A stretch of DNA of 64,000 nt from NCBI RefSeq assembly GCF_025506355.1, contig NZ_JANZYP010000003.1, positions 1-64,000 of the forward strand, written 5' to 3'. The translations under genes and the position numbers were made by a program. This stretch comes from Sphaerisporangium corydalis (GTDB taxonomy: Bacteria > Actinomycetota > Actinomycetes > Streptosporangiales > Streptosporangiaceae). Positions 37,865 to 46,689 of this stretch are shown here, piece by piece. How positions within the stretch are numbered: the stretch's first letter is position 1; every line of letters starts with the position of its first letter. The notes beneath the pieces were generated by a model that ran no database searches, was not told where the DNA came from, and saw only the letters and a list, made by a program, of their open reading frames with translations.

Positions 37865-37998
37865 TCGCGCAGGACCTCCGGGTGACCGCGCAGGACCTCC
37901 GGTGACCTCGCGGGATCTCCGGGTGGCCGGGTGATCGCGCGGGACCTCCGGGTGGCCGCGCCGGACCTCCGGGTGGCCGGGTGACCTCGCGGGACCTC
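37857..37998 (+). repeat. About 21-bp tandem repeats carrying a stop and a start codon
   Basis: Six units of the form GGGTGACCGCGCAGGACCTCC (20-29 bp), 65-100 percent alike by eye. The first contains the TGA of the condensation-like gene and the last contains the GTG of the phosphatase gene. The repeats fill the whole 116-bp gap. Confidence 0.85.
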
Positions 37999-38694
37999 GC
38001 CTTCGACGGCTGCCACAACGTCAGGGACCTCGGCGGCCTGCCCACCGCCGACGGCCGCGAGACCCGGCGGGGCGCCGTCGTGCGGTCGGACACGCCCGAC
38101 CGCCTGACCGCCGCCGGCTGGTCGGCGCTTCGCGCGTACGGCGTCCGCACGCTGGTCGACCTGCGCAACGACGCCGAGGTCACGGCCTGGAACGGGTACC
38201 GCCCGCCCTGGGTCGAGGTGGTGCGCGCCCCGCTGGACGACGACGGCGACACCGAGTTCTGGGAGAGCTTGAGGCACCTCTACGGCACGCCGCTGTACTA
38301 CCGGGCCTTCCTGGACCGCAAACCCGGCCGGTGCGCCGCCGCGGTCGCCGCGATCGCCCAGGCCCCGCCCGGCGGTGTGCTGTTCCACTGCGTCGCGGGC
38401 CGCGACCGCACGGGCATCGTCGCGCTGGTGCTGCTCGCCCTCGCGGGCGTGCCGCCCGGCGACATCGCCGCCGACTACGAGCTGACCGCCGAGCGCCTCG
38501 GGCCCCTGTACGCCAAGATCGGCGAGGAGGACGAGGCGCCGTCGATCCGGCGCCGCCTGGCGCAGGCAGGCACCTCGGCGCGCGAGATCGTCTCGACGCT
38601 GGCGGCGATGGACGCCGGGGCCTACCTCCTCGGCGGCGGCCTGAGCCCGGCCGATCTCGCGGCCGCCCGCGCACGCCTCGCCCCACCGGCCTGA
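37981..38694 (+). CDS. Tyrosine/dual-specificity phosphatase (PF13350-like)
   Basis: A 237-residue cysteine-based phosphatase. The signature loop is HCVAGRDRTG (His136, Cys137, Arg143), and the N-terminal NVRDLGGLPTADG is typical of the bacterial protein tyrosine/serine phosphatase family related to MptpB. It would dephosphorylate proteins or phosphoinositides in the cytoplasm. It follows the condensation-like gene on the same strand across a repeat-filled gap. A link to the NRPS product is possible but not shown. The GTG start is part of the repeat unit. Confidence 0.88.
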   Translation: MTSRDLAFDGCHNVRDLGGLPTADGRETRRGAVVRSDTPDRLTAAGWSALRAYGVRTLVDLRNDAEVTAWNGYRPPWVEVVRAPLDDDGDTEFWESLRHLYGTPLYYRAFLDRKPGRCAAAVAAIAQAPPGGVLFHCVAGRDRTGIVALVLLALAGVPPGDIAADYELTAERLGPLYAKIGEEDEAPSIRRRLAQAGTSAREIVSTLAAMDAGAYLLGGGLSPADLAAARARLAPPA

Positions 38695-38776
38695 CGCACC
38701 GGAGGTGAGCCCGCCACCGCACGTCCCAAAGGCTTGACGCACCCGGGTGAGGCCGCCACCGCACGTCCCAGAAGCC
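38692..38776. repeat. Two 42/43-bp direct repeats between convergent genes
   Basis: GACGCACC...GTGAG...CCGCCACCGCACGTCCCA occurs twice in tandem (38692-38734, 38735-38776), followed by a truncated third GACGT. It fills the gap between the phosphatase and mshA stops. Confidence 0.8.
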
Positions 38777-38790
38777 TGACGTCCCCTGGA

Positions 38791-40074
38791 TCAGGAGCCC
38801 GCGGAGACCGGGACGCCGGGGACGCCCGGCCGGACGTCCGCCATCGCCTCGGTGTACACCCCGAGCAGCCGGTCCACCGCGTCCTCCCACCCGAACCGGG
38901 ACGCGTGCGCCACCGCCCCCTGGGCGAGGGCCCGCAGCAGGCGCGGGGTCGCCACCAGGCCGCTGAGCACCCGCGCGTACCTGGCCGGGTCGTGCCCGTC
39001 CACGAGCACCCCCGAGACGCCGTTGCGCACCGCCGTGCGCAGCCCCCCGGCCGCCGAGGCCACCACCGGGGTCCCGCACGCCTGCGCCTCCACCGCGACC
39101 AGCCCGAACGTCTCGGCGTGCGAGGGGACGACGACGGCCGTCGCCGCCCGGTACCAGTCGGCGAGGACGGCCTGCGGGCACGGCGGCTCCAGCCGGACCT
39201 GGCCGGCGATGCCCAGGGCGGCGGACAGCTCGGCGAGGTGGGCCGGGTTCGCCCGCCCGCTCCCGCTCGGCCCGCCGACGATCGCCACCACGAGCCGCCC
39301 GCGCAGGCGGGGGTCGTCGCCGAGCATGCGGGCGGCGGCGCGCAGCAGCACGTCCGGCCCCTTCAGCGGCTGCACGCGCCCGGCGAACAGCAGCACGACG
39401 GCGTCCGCGGGGAGGCCCAGCCGCCGCCGGGCGCCGCCGGCCGGGCCGGGACTGAACAGGGTCAGGTCGACCCCCGGGTTGATCGTCCGCACCCGGGCGG
39501 GGTCGGCCCCGTACAGGGAGACCAGGTGCCCGGCCTCCTGCACGGTGTTGGCCACCAGCCGGTCGGCGGCGTGGACGACCGCACGCTCCCCGGCGAGGCG
39601 GCTCGCGGGCTCCCGCTCGTCGCCGTCGGCCAGTGAGGCGTTCTTGGTGCGGCCGAGCGAGTGCATCGACTGGACCAGCGGTACGCCCCACCGCCGCCGG
39701 GCGGCGATGCCGACCTGGCCGGACAGCCAGTGGTGGGCGTGGATCAGGTCGTACCCGCCGGGACCGGCGCGCAGCATCTCGCCGGCGAACCGGCCCACCG
39801 TGGCGGGCAGCTCGGACTTGTCCAGTTCGGCGGCGGCGCCCGCGACCACGTGCCGGACCAGCACCCCGGGCGCCAGCTCGGCCCGGGCCGGCGCGTCGCG
39901 GGAGGTGGCGCGGGTGAAGATCTCCACCTCGACGCCCCGCCGCGCGAGCCGCCTGGCGACCTCGACGACGTAGACGTTGAGCCCGCCGGCGTCGCCGCCG
40001 CCCGGCTGGGCGAACGGCGAGGTCAGCACACTGATGGTCGCGATCCGACGGGGAAGGGGAGAGCCTGGGCGCAC
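38791..40074 (-). CDS. mshA: D-inositol-3-phosphate glycosyltransferase (mycothiol synthesis)
   Basis: A 427-residue GT4 glycosyltransferase that joins UDP-GlcNAc to 1L-myo-inositol-1-phosphate, the first step of mycothiol synthesis. Diagnostic segments: IATISVLTSPFAQPGGGDAGGLNVYVVEVARRLARRGVEVEIFTR at the N-terminus, HAHHWLSGQVG, AGRVQPLKGPDVLL and PSHAETFGLVAVEAQACGTPVV with the E-x7-E motif. I start at GTG 40074, which AAGGTGGG precedes by 8 nt; a GTG ten codons upstream (40104) lacks such a site. Confidence 0.93.
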   Translation of the reverse strand: MRPGSPLPRRIATISVLTSPFAQPGGGDAGGLNVYVVEVARRLARRGVEVEIFTRATSRDAPARAELAPGVLVRHVVAGAAAELDKSELPATVGRFAGEMLRAGPGGYDLIHAHHWLSGQVGIAARRRWGVPLVQSMHSLGRTKNASLADGDEREPASRLAGERAVVHAADRLVANTVQEAGHLVSLYGADPARVRTINPGVDLTLFSPGPAGGARRRLGLPADAVVLLFAGRVQPLKGPDVLLRAAARMLGDDPRLRGRLVVAIVGGPSGSGRANPAHLAELSAALGIAGQVRLEPPCPQAVLADWYRAATAVVVPSHAETFGLVAVEAQACGTPVVASAAGGLRTAVRNGVSGVLVDGHDPARYARVLSGLVATPRLLRALAQGAVAHASRFGWEDAVDRLLGVYTEAMADVRPGVPGVPVSAGS

Positions 40075-40115
40075 GAGGAGTACCCACCTTCGATTCGTGG
40101 TCACACAAACGGCCG

Positions 40116-40150
40116 ACGGCTTGCGCTCCTGGTCGCGGAGCGCAAGCCGT
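40116..40150 (-). terminator. Terminator of the maltodextrin operon
   Basis: A perfect 14-bp stem, ACGGCTTGCGCTCC / GGAGCGCAAGCCGT, with a 7-nt loop, between the alpha-glucosidase stop and mshA. On the minus strand GTTTGTGTG follows. Confidence 0.8.
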
Positions 40151-40224
40151 ACCCCGTCAAAGGGGGACCATCAAGGGGCCTGGACCGCCGAGGGGCGATG
40201 GGCCGGGGCGGGGGCCGTGCGGTG

Positions 40225-41775
40225 TCAGCCGGTGCGCAGCCAGACCGCGGTGTCGGAGGGGAGCAGGTTCCCCTCCAGGGGGCCGCTGGCGAGCAGCACG
40301 CCCTCGTGGGGCGGCAGCTCGACGGCGTCGGGGTTGAAGTTGGCGACGCACGCGAGCCCGGACTCCCGGGCGAACGCGAGCACGCCCTCGGGCGAGTCCA
40401 GCCACCGCAGCGAGCCGTCGCCGAGCTCGGCCCTGCGGATCCGCAGCCCCGCCTTGTACAGCGACAGCATGGAGGACTCGTCGGCTGTCTGGGCCTCGGC
40501 GGTGAGGCCCTTCCACGACGCGGGCTGCGGCAGCCAAGGCTCACCGGTGCTGTATCCGAACGGCGGTTCCTGCCCCGACCAGGGAAGCGGCACGCGGCAG
40601 CCGTCCCGGCCGGGGACGGTGTGCTTGGACCGGGTCCACATCGGGTCCTGGCGCAGCTCGTCGGGGATGTCGTCGACCTCGGGCAGGCCGAGCTCCTCGC
40701 CCTGGTACACGTACAGGCTGCCGGGCAGCGCCATCGCCATCAGCGCGGCGGCCCTGGCCCTGCGCTCGCCGAGCACCAGGTCGGACGGCATGCCGTCGTT
40801 GCGCTCGGCGTGGTCGAAGGAGGTCACCGCCCTGCCGTACTTGGTCACCGGGCGCGGGACGTCGTGGTTGGACAGCACCCAGGTCGGCGGGGCGCCGATC
40901 GGGACGTGCGTGGCCAGCGTCAGGTCGATCGACGCGCGAAGCTCGGCGGCCTCCCAGCGGCGCGCCATGAAGTCGAAGTTGAACGCCGTGTGCATCTCGT
41001 TGGGGCGCAGGTAGAGCGCGAAACGCTCCTGGTCGGGCAGCCAGACCTCGCCGATGAGGATGCGCTCCCCGTACTCGTCGGAGATCTGCCGCCAGCCCTG
41101 GTAGATCGTGTGGACGCCGTCGTGGTCGGTGTAGGACTCCTCCTCGCTGTCGAAGTCCTTGATCAGCAGGGCCGCGGAGTCGATGCGGATGCCGTCCACG
41201 CCCCGGTCGAACCAGAACCGCAGGACGTCGTGGAACTCCTCGACGACCTCGGGGTTGTTCCAGTTGAAGTCGGGCTGCTCGGGGGCGAACAGGTGGAGGT
41301 ACCACTGGCCGTCGGGGACGCGGGTCCAGGCCGGGCCGCCGAAGATGGACTTCCAGTCGTTCGGCGGCAGGTCGCCGTTACCCTCGGCGAACCAGAACCG
41401 CTCCCGCTCGGCGGAGCCGGGGCCTGCCGCGAGCGCGTCCAGGAACCATTTCTGCTGGTCGGAGCCGTGGTTCGGGACGATGTCGATGATCGTCCTGATC
41501 CCCAGCGCGTGCGCTTCCTGGATGAACTTCTCCGCCTCGGCCAGCGTGCCGAAGGACGGCTCGATGTCACGGTAGTCGGCGACGTCGTAGCCGCCGTCCG
41601 CCATGGGGGAGGGGTACCAGGGGTTGAGCCAGATCGCGTCGACACCGAGATCGGAGAGATAGGGCAGACGTGACCGCAGTCCAGCCAGGTCACCGATGCC
41701 GTCGCCGTTGCCGTCGGCGAAGCTTCGCAGGTAGACCTGGTAGATCGCGGCTCCCCGCCACCACGTTTCGGACAT
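40225..41775 (-). CDS. GH13 alpha-glucosidase (oligo-1,6-glucosidase type)
   Basis: A 516-residue cytoplasmic GH13 enzyme with no signal peptide. Catalytic residues are Asp199 (GIRIDSAA), Glu243 (LIGEVWLP) and Asp305 (LSNHDVPR). The N-terminal WWRGAAIYQVYLRSFADGNGDGIGDLAGL is typical of alpha-glucosidases. It would split imported maltose/maltodextrins into glucose. It is the last gene of the ABC operon, in the position of aglA beside malEFG in Streptomyces. AAGGGAGAG precedes the ATG. Confidence 0.93.
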   Translation of the reverse strand: MSETWWRGAAIYQVYLRSFADGNGDGIGDLAGLRSRLPYLSDLGVDAIWLNPWYPSPMADGGYDVADYRDIEPSFGTLAEAEKFIQEAHALGIRTIIDIVPNHGSDQQKWFLDALAAGPGSAERERFWFAEGNGDLPPNDWKSIFGGPAWTRVPDGQWYLHLFAPEQPDFNWNNPEVVEEFHDVLRFWFDRGVDGIRIDSAALLIKDFDSEEESYTDHDGVHTIYQGWRQISDEYGERILIGEVWLPDQERFALYLRPNEMHTAFNFDFMARRWEAAELRASIDLTLATHVPIGAPPTWVLSNHDVPRPVTKYGRAVTSFDHAERNDGMPSDLVLGERRARAAALMAMALPGSLYVYQGEELGLPEVDDIPDELRQDPMWTRSKHTVPGRDGCRVPLPWSGQEPPFGYSTGEPWLPQPASWKGLTAEAQTADESSMLSLYKAGLRIRRAELGDGSLRWLDSPEGVLAFARESGLACVANFNPDAVELPPHEGVLLASGPLEGNLLPSDTAVWLRTG

Positions 41776-41805
41776 GCTGGAGTCTCTCCCTTACAGATTC
41801 GGTGT

Positions 41806-41960
41806 GCGGCTCGCGCCGTTTCGATGGACGGCCCGGGCCGCTGCGGTACGGCGCGAGCGGCTTGGTGTAGAGCGGGCGCCGTTTCCTGTGGGGCCGGCGT
41901 GTTCTCGGTTCGGGGCGGGCGCCGTCGACCGGAGGCCGGCGTGGCTGCGGTGCGCGGCGC
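41806..41960. repeat. Degenerate ~50-bp repeats between permease and glucosidase genes
   Basis: Three loosely related blocks with cores GCGCCGTTTC, GCGGGCGCCGT and GGCCGGCGTG fill the 194-bp gap. The two downstream blocks (about 41871 and 41916) are clearly alike. Confidence 0.55.
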
Positions 41961-41969
41961 GCCCGGGGG

Positions 41970-42965
41970 TCACCCCTTGAGGCTTCCGGCGGTGAGGCCG
42001 GCCATGATGCTCCGCTGGAAGATGAAGAACACCACGATCGCGGGGATGCTCGCGATGACCAGCGCCGCCATCAGCACGTTCTGCGGCATCTGGGCCGACA
42101 GCGAGGAGATGCCCACGCTGATCGACATCTTGTCGCTGTCCGGCAGCACGAGCAGCGGCCAGACGAAGTCCTTCCATACGGTCACGACCGACAGGATGGA
42201 CACCACGCCGATGATGGGGCGCGACACCGGCAGCACGATCGACCACAGGATCCGGAACGGGGTGGCGCCGTCGATCTCGGCGGCCTCCAGCAGCTCCCGG
42301 GGGATGGAGTCGAAGAACCGCTTGAGCAGGAAGATGTAGAACCCGTTCGCGGCGGCGGGCAGCCAGATGGCCCAGGGGGTGTTGAGCAGGTTCCAGCCGA
42401 GGATCGGCAGGTCCTTGACCGTCAGGTAGGCGGGCAGCAGGATCACCATCGGCGGGATCATCAGCGTGGCCAGCATCAGGGCGAGGATCAGCTTGCCGAA
42501 CATCGGCCGCAGCTTCGACAGCGCGTAGGCCGCCGTCACGTCGATGGCGAGCGTGAACAGCCACGCGCCGACGGCGTAGATGACGGTGTTCCGCAGGAAC
42601 AGCCCGAGGTCGAGCTGGTCCCACGCCTCGGCGTACACGCTCCAGTCGATGGAGGTGGGGAAGAACGACGGCGGGATCGTCGCGAGTTCCTCCGACGACT
42701 TCAGCGCCCCGGTGACCATCCAGTACAGCGGGAACACGAAGATCGCGGTGAAGCCCACGACCACGGTCACCAGGACGATCCAGTAGATGGTCCGCCCGCG
42801 CCGGGTGTTCAGCGTGTGCGGCGAGACCAGGCCGCGGAACTGGCGTTCCATCTTCTTCTTCGGGGCGCGGGATCGCCGCGTCTTGCCGTGCCCGGGGGAC
42901 GGCGGGGGAGCGGGGCGAACGGGGCGGCTCGGCCGGCTCGAGGATTCAACGGTGCTGTGCGACAT
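41970..42965 (-). CDS. Sugar ABC transporter permease (MalG type)
   Basis: A 331-residue inner-membrane permease with a charged, proline-rich head, six predicted membrane segments and the EAA loop EAAEIDGATPFRILWSIVLP that docks on the ATPase. I start at the ATG at 42965: AGGAGGG lies about 10 nt upstream, whereas the GTG at 42974 would be almost on top of it. It pairs with the permease 15 bp upstream. No ATPase gene is present; in actinomycetes MsiK, encoded elsewhere, commonly energises such systems. Confidence 0.92.
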   Translation of the reverse strand: MSHSTVESSSRPSRPVRPAPPPSPGHGKTRRSRAPKKKMERQFRGLVSPHTLNTRRGRTIYWIVLVTVVVGFTAIFVFPLYWMVTGALKSSEELATIPPSFFPTSIDWSVYAEAWDQLDLGLFLRNTVIYAVGAWLFTLAIDVTAAYALSKLRPMFGKLILALMLATLMIPPMVILLPAYLTVKDLPILGWNLLNTPWAIWLPAAANGFYIFLLKRFFDSIPRELLEAAEIDGATPFRILWSIVLPVSRPIIGVVSILSVVTVWKDFVWPLLVLPDSDKMSISVGISSLSAQMPQNVLMAALVIASIPAIVVFFIFQRSIMAGLTAGSLKG

Positions 42966-42980
42966 CGGCGCCACTCCCTC

Positions 42981-43898
42981 CTAGATCTGGTTGTCCCGCG
43001 AGACACGCAGGTAGACGGCGGAGAACACCATGAGCACGAGCATGAGCATCAGGCCGAGCGCGCCGCCGCCGCCGAAGTTCCCGAAGCTGAAGGCGTACTG
43101 GTACATCAGGTAGGCGACGGTGACCGTCGCGTTCTCCGGGCCGCCGCCGGTGAGCAGGTACGGCTCGATGAACACCTGCATCGTGGCGACGATCTGGAGC
43201 AGCAGCATCACCAGCAGGATCAGCTTGGTCTGCGGGATGGTGACGTGCCACACCCGTTTGAACAGGCCCGCGCCGTCCAGTTCCGCGGCCTCGTACAGCT
43301 CGCTCGGAATGCTCTGCAGCGCCGCCAGGTAGATCAGCGTGCCGGTGCCGAGGTTCATCCAGGTCGAGACGATGACCAGCGAGATCAGCGCGGTGCTGGT
43401 GGAGTCCAGCCAGCTCAGCGCGGGCAGGTGGGCCAGGCCGAGTATCTGGTTGAACAGGCCGGCGCCCGGGTCGTAGAACCACTTGAACAGCAGGACCGCG
43501 ACGGCCGGCGGCAGCATCACGGGAAGGTAGACGACGAACCTGAGGTAGGCCCTGGCGTGCCGCAGCTCGTTGAGCACGATGGCCGCGACGAACGGCACGG
43601 CGTACCCGACGATCAGGGCGAGCCCGGAGAACATCGCGGTGTTGATCCAGGCCGGCGCGAACGCCGAGTCCTCGATCACCGTCTGGAAGTTGTCCAGGCC
43701 GACGTACTCGGGCGGTCCGACGAAGTTCGTCTTCTGGAAGCTGAGCAGGAACTCCCGGACCATCGGGTACCAGGAGAAGAAGGCGAAGCAGATCAGCGCC
43801 CCGCAGAGGAAGCCGTACGCCGTGAGATTGCGGCGTAGACCGCGCCGCACCGCCCCCGGGGCGCGCCGCTGCGGTCCTCTCGCGGTCATTGTTGTCAT
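42981..43898 (-). CDS. Sugar ABC transporter permease (MalF type)
   Basis: A 305-residue permease with a short basic N-terminus (RRGLRRNLTAYGFL), six membrane segments and the EAA loop ELYEAAELDGAGLFKRVWHVTIPQ. It forms a heterodimer with the next gene product for import of maltose or maltodextrin-like sugars, judged by the neighbouring glucosidase and regulator. Confidence 0.93.
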   Translation of the reverse strand: MTTMTARGPQRRAPGAVRRGLRRNLTAYGFLCGALICFAFFSWYPMVREFLLSFQKTNFVGPPEYVGLDNFQTVIEDSAFAPAWINTAMFSGLALIVGYAVPFVAAIVLNELRHARAYLRFVVYLPVMLPPAVAVLLFKWFYDPGAGLFNQILGLAHLPALSWLDSTSTALISLVIVSTWMNLGTGTLIYLAALQSIPSELYEAAELDGAGLFKRVWHVTIPQTKLILLVMLLLQIVATMQVFIEPYLLTGGGPENATVTVAYLMYQYAFSFGNFGGGGALGLMLMLVLMVFSAVYLRVSRDNQI

Positions 43899-43967
43899 CG
43901 GTTGAACTCCTGATCTCGGCGTGACCGGCGGGGTGCCGGCCGACCGGCCGGCACCCCGGGCTTCAGA

Positions 43968-45347
43968 TCAGCTGGACTTGGCCAGCACGTTGTTGGCCTT
44001 CTTCTCAGCGTCGGACAGGAGCTGGTCGATGTTGGCGTCCTGCCTGGTCAGCACCGCGGACATCGCCGTGTCCAGGATCGCGTACAGCTCCTGGGCCTTC
44101 GGCGGCTCCAGCTTGAACTGGACGTTCGCGGCGGCGTCCACGTAGGACTGGAAGTGCTCGACCGGGACGGTGGCGAACTGCTTGCGCGTGTCGTTCATCT
44201 TCACGCCCGGCGCCGTGGTGCCGTACAGGTCGGTGGTGGGCAGGCCCACCGGCAGGCCGTCGGCCTTGGCCCGCTCGTAGTTGAACTGGCCCTGGGCGGG
44301 GGTCAGGAAGCGGTACTCCAGCCACAGCAGACCGGCCTTGATCTGCTCGGGGCTGGCCTTGGGGTTGAACATGTAGCCGTCGCCGCCGCTGAGGGAGAAC
44401 TTGGCCTCCGGCAGCCCGGCCACGCCGTAGTCGTCGAACTTGCCCTTGAAGTCGTTGTTGACGGCCTGGACGACGTCCGGGGCGCCGATCATCATGCCGA
44501 GCTTGCCGCTGCCCATCATCCGCATGAGGTCCTCCCAGCGGTGGAGCTGCTTGGTGCCCATGCTGTTGTCGGTCCAGCGCATCGTCTTGAGGTTCTCAAG
44601 GACGGCCTTGCCCTCGGGGCTGTTGAAGGCGGCCGTCTTGCCGTCGTCGCTCACCATCGAGCCGCCGCGCCCGTAGAGGGCGGAGGTGAAGTGCCAGCCG
44701 CCGGTGTTGCCGGCGCTGTACTCGCCGTACCCGACGTAGCCGGGGCCGAGGGCGGCGATCTTCTTGGCCGCTGCCTGCACGTCGGCCCAGGTCGTGGGCG
44801 GGGCGTCGGGGTTCAGGCCGGCCTGGGTGAACAGCTTGCGGTTGTACACGAGGCCCGTGGAGTAGTTGGTCCTCGGGAGGCCGTAGACCTTGTCGCCGTC
44901 CTTGAAGATGCTGAGGACGTCGGGGCGCATGTCCTTGAGCGTGGTCACGCTGTTGATGTACGGCGATATGTCGGCAGCCTGGCCGGAGGCGATGATCTTC
45001 CGGACGTCGGTGTAGTAGACGTAGAACATGTCTTCCATCTCGCCACCGGCGAGCTTGGCCTGGAACGTCTCGGGGACGATGCAGGGGAAGGCGTCCTTGC
45101 TCACGATGGTGATGTTCGGGTGGAGCTTCTGGAAGGACGCGACGTCGGCGTCCCACTCGCTCCGCTCCTTGGGGTTGCTCTTCGGCGGCTGGCAGCCGAC
45201 GGAGATCGACACCGGAGCGTTCGCCGGAGCCGCGGAGCCCTGCGACGACTTGGTGGCGTCAGGGGTGCTGCCGGCGCCACTGCCGCATCCGGCGGCGGCG
45301 AGCGCGAGACCTGCGCTGAGCAGGATCGCAAGGTTGCGGGGTTTCAT
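43968..45347 (-). CDS. Sugar ABC transporter substrate-binding lipoprotein
   Basis: A 459-residue extracellular lipoprotein: signal sequence with lipobox LAAAGC (Cys21), then a family 1 solute-binding fold (SEWDADVASFQKLHPNITI, GLPRTNYSTGLVYNRKLFTQAGL, MMIGAPDVVQAV). It captures the sugar for the two permeases downstream. I start at the ATG at 45347 behind AGGAGGG; in-frame codons further up are leader. It is the first gene of the four-gene operon. Confidence 0.93.
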   Translation of the reverse strand: MKPRNLAILLSAGLALAAAGCGSGAGSTPDATKSSQGSAAPANAPVSISVGCQPPKSNPKERSEWDADVASFQKLHPNITIVSKDAFPCIVPETFQAKLAGGEMEDMFYVYYTDVRKIIASGQAADISPYINSVTTLKDMRPDVLSIFKDGDKVYGLPRTNYSTGLVYNRKLFTQAGLNPDAPPTTWADVQAAAKKIAALGPGYVGYGEYSAGNTGGWHFTSALYGRGGSMVSDDGKTAAFNSPEGKAVLENLKTMRWTDNSMGTKQLHRWEDLMRMMGSGKLGMMIGAPDVVQAVNNDFKGKFDDYGVAGLPEAKFSLSGGDGYMFNPKASPEQIKAGLLWLEYRFLTPAQGQFNYERAKADGLPVGLPTTDLYGTTAPGVKMNDTRKQFATVPVEHFQSYVDAAANVQFKLEPPKAQELYAILDTAMSAVLTRQDANIDQLLSDAEKKANNVLAKSS

Positions 45348-45638
45348 GGATGTTTCCCTCCTGGACTGCCCCCGACTACGAGGCTCAAGATCTGGTACAG
45401 CTTCGCGAACCGGTTGGGAGCAACATATAGAGATAGACATATGTCAGCAAGAGTCCGTCGTGCATGATGCAAAAAAGTGACAGTGCGCCGGTCGGTATGG
45501 GGATGTGACCTCGACGTCACGCGGGGGAGGTGGCATGGAGGATCGCCGTCCGGAGCAGGGGCTCCACCACCGGCCGCCGGGGCGTCCTGACGGGGGCGGT
45601 GAAGTCTCCGGACGGGCCAATGTAGCCGTTGACCTGGA
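45348..45638 (-). promoter_or_regulatory. Promoter region of the maltodextrin operon
   Basis: 291 bp between the LacI stop and the binding-protein start. It contains TGCAT-G-ATGCA (45460-45470), the palindrome GACATATGTC (45435-45444) and a short AT-rich stretch with TATATG on the minus strand near 45422-45427. The first has the TGCA ends and central G of the LacI operators but shorter arms. No single -35/-10 pair is convincing. Confidence 0.45.
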
Positions 45639-46682
45639 CTAGTCGCGCATCCTGACCGGTCCGGTGGAGCCGCGCACGACGAGTTCCGGCTCGAACAGGA
45701 GCTCCTCGGCCGTGACCGAGCCGCCGTCGATCTGGTTCACGAGCAACGTGACGGCCGTCCTGCCGATCGCCTCTATGGGCTGGCGCACGGTGGTGAGCGG
45801 GGGGTTGGTGCAGTTCATGAACGAGGAGTCGTCGTACCCGACCACCGAGATGTCCTCGGGCACCGACATGCCGAGGCGGCGCACGGCCCGCAGGACCCCG
45901 AGCGCGAGCACGTCGCTGGCGCAGATGATGCCGGTGATCCCGTTCTTGACCAGCCGGGTCGCGACGGCCTGGCCGCCTTCCAGGGAGAACAGGCTCCGCT
46001 CGATGGTGTCGGGCCCCGAGTCCAGGCCGGCCCGGCGGGCCTCGGCCTCGAAGGCGTCCTGCTTGCGCCGCGAGGGGATGTGGTCCTCCGGGCCGAGGAC
46101 CATGCCGATGCGGGTGTGGCCGAGCGAGGTCAGGTGGCCGAAGGCCTGCTCCACCGCCACCACGTCGTCGGTGGCCAGGCAGGGGAAGCTCAGCTCGCTG
46201 ATCGCGGCGTTGACCAGTACGGCGGGCAGGCGCAGCTCCAGCAGGCGGAAGTAGTGCTCGTGGGGCGCGTCGGCCTCCATGTAGTGCCCGCCGGCGAAGA
46301 CCATGCCGGAGACCTGCTGTTCCAGCAGCATCTCGACGTAGTCCGACTCCGACAGCCCGCCGGCGGTCCGCGTGCACAGCACCGGCGTGAAGCCGCGCTG
46401 GGCCAGGGCCCCGCCGACCACCTCGGCGAGCGCCGGGAAGATCGGGTTGCCGAGTTCGGGCAGGACCAGCCCGACCAGGCGGGCCCGCTCGCCGCGCAGC
46501 TGGGTCGGGCGCTCGTAGCCGAGCACGTCGAGCGCGGTCAGCACGGCGGCACGGGTCGCGTCGGAGACGCCCGGCTTTCCGTTGAGCACGCGGCTGACCG
46601 TGGCCTCGCTGACCCCGACCTTCTTCGCGACCTCCGCGAGCCGGCGCGTCGTCGAGCGGGAGGAGGCAATCTCACTTGTCAC
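45639..46682 (-). CDS. LacI-family transcriptional regulator (MalR-like paralogue B)
   Basis: A 347-residue repressor almost identical in its first 150 residues to the regulator at 20823-21851, with an extra 11 residues at the N-terminus (MTSEIASSRST). It has the same helix-turn-helix (KKVGVSEATVSRVLNGKPGV) and effector domain (VGYDDSSFMNCTNPPLTTVRQP). It stands directly upstream of the binding protein/permease/glucosidase operon, the arrangement of malR and malEFG in Streptomyces, so it probably represses that operon until maltodextrin is present. The GTG start lies 7 nt after a -10 box: leaderless. Confidence 0.93.
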   Translation of the reverse strand: MTSEIASSRSTTRRLAEVAKKVGVSEATVSRVLNGKPGVSDATRAAVLTALDVLGYERPTQLRGERARLVGLVLPELGNPIFPALAEVVGGALAQRGFTPVLCTRTAGGLSESDYVEMLLEQQVSGMVFAGGHYMEADAPHEHYFRLLELRLPAVLVNAAISELSFPCLATDDVVAVEQAFGHLTSLGHTRIGMVLGPEDHIPSRRKQDAFEAEARRAGLDSGPDTIERSLFSLEGGQAVATRLVKNGITGIICASDVLALGVLRAVRRLGMSVPEDISVVGYDDSSFMNCTNPPLTTVRQPIEAIGRTAVTLLVNQIDGGSVTAEELLFEPELVVRGSTGPVRMRD

Positions 46683-46689
46683 GGTCGCA

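Noticed and set aside
41860-41880. A possible DasR-like half-site (TTGGTGTAGAGC) before the glucosidase gene
   Set aside because: Only a half-site within degenerate GC-rich repeats; too little match to support an operator.
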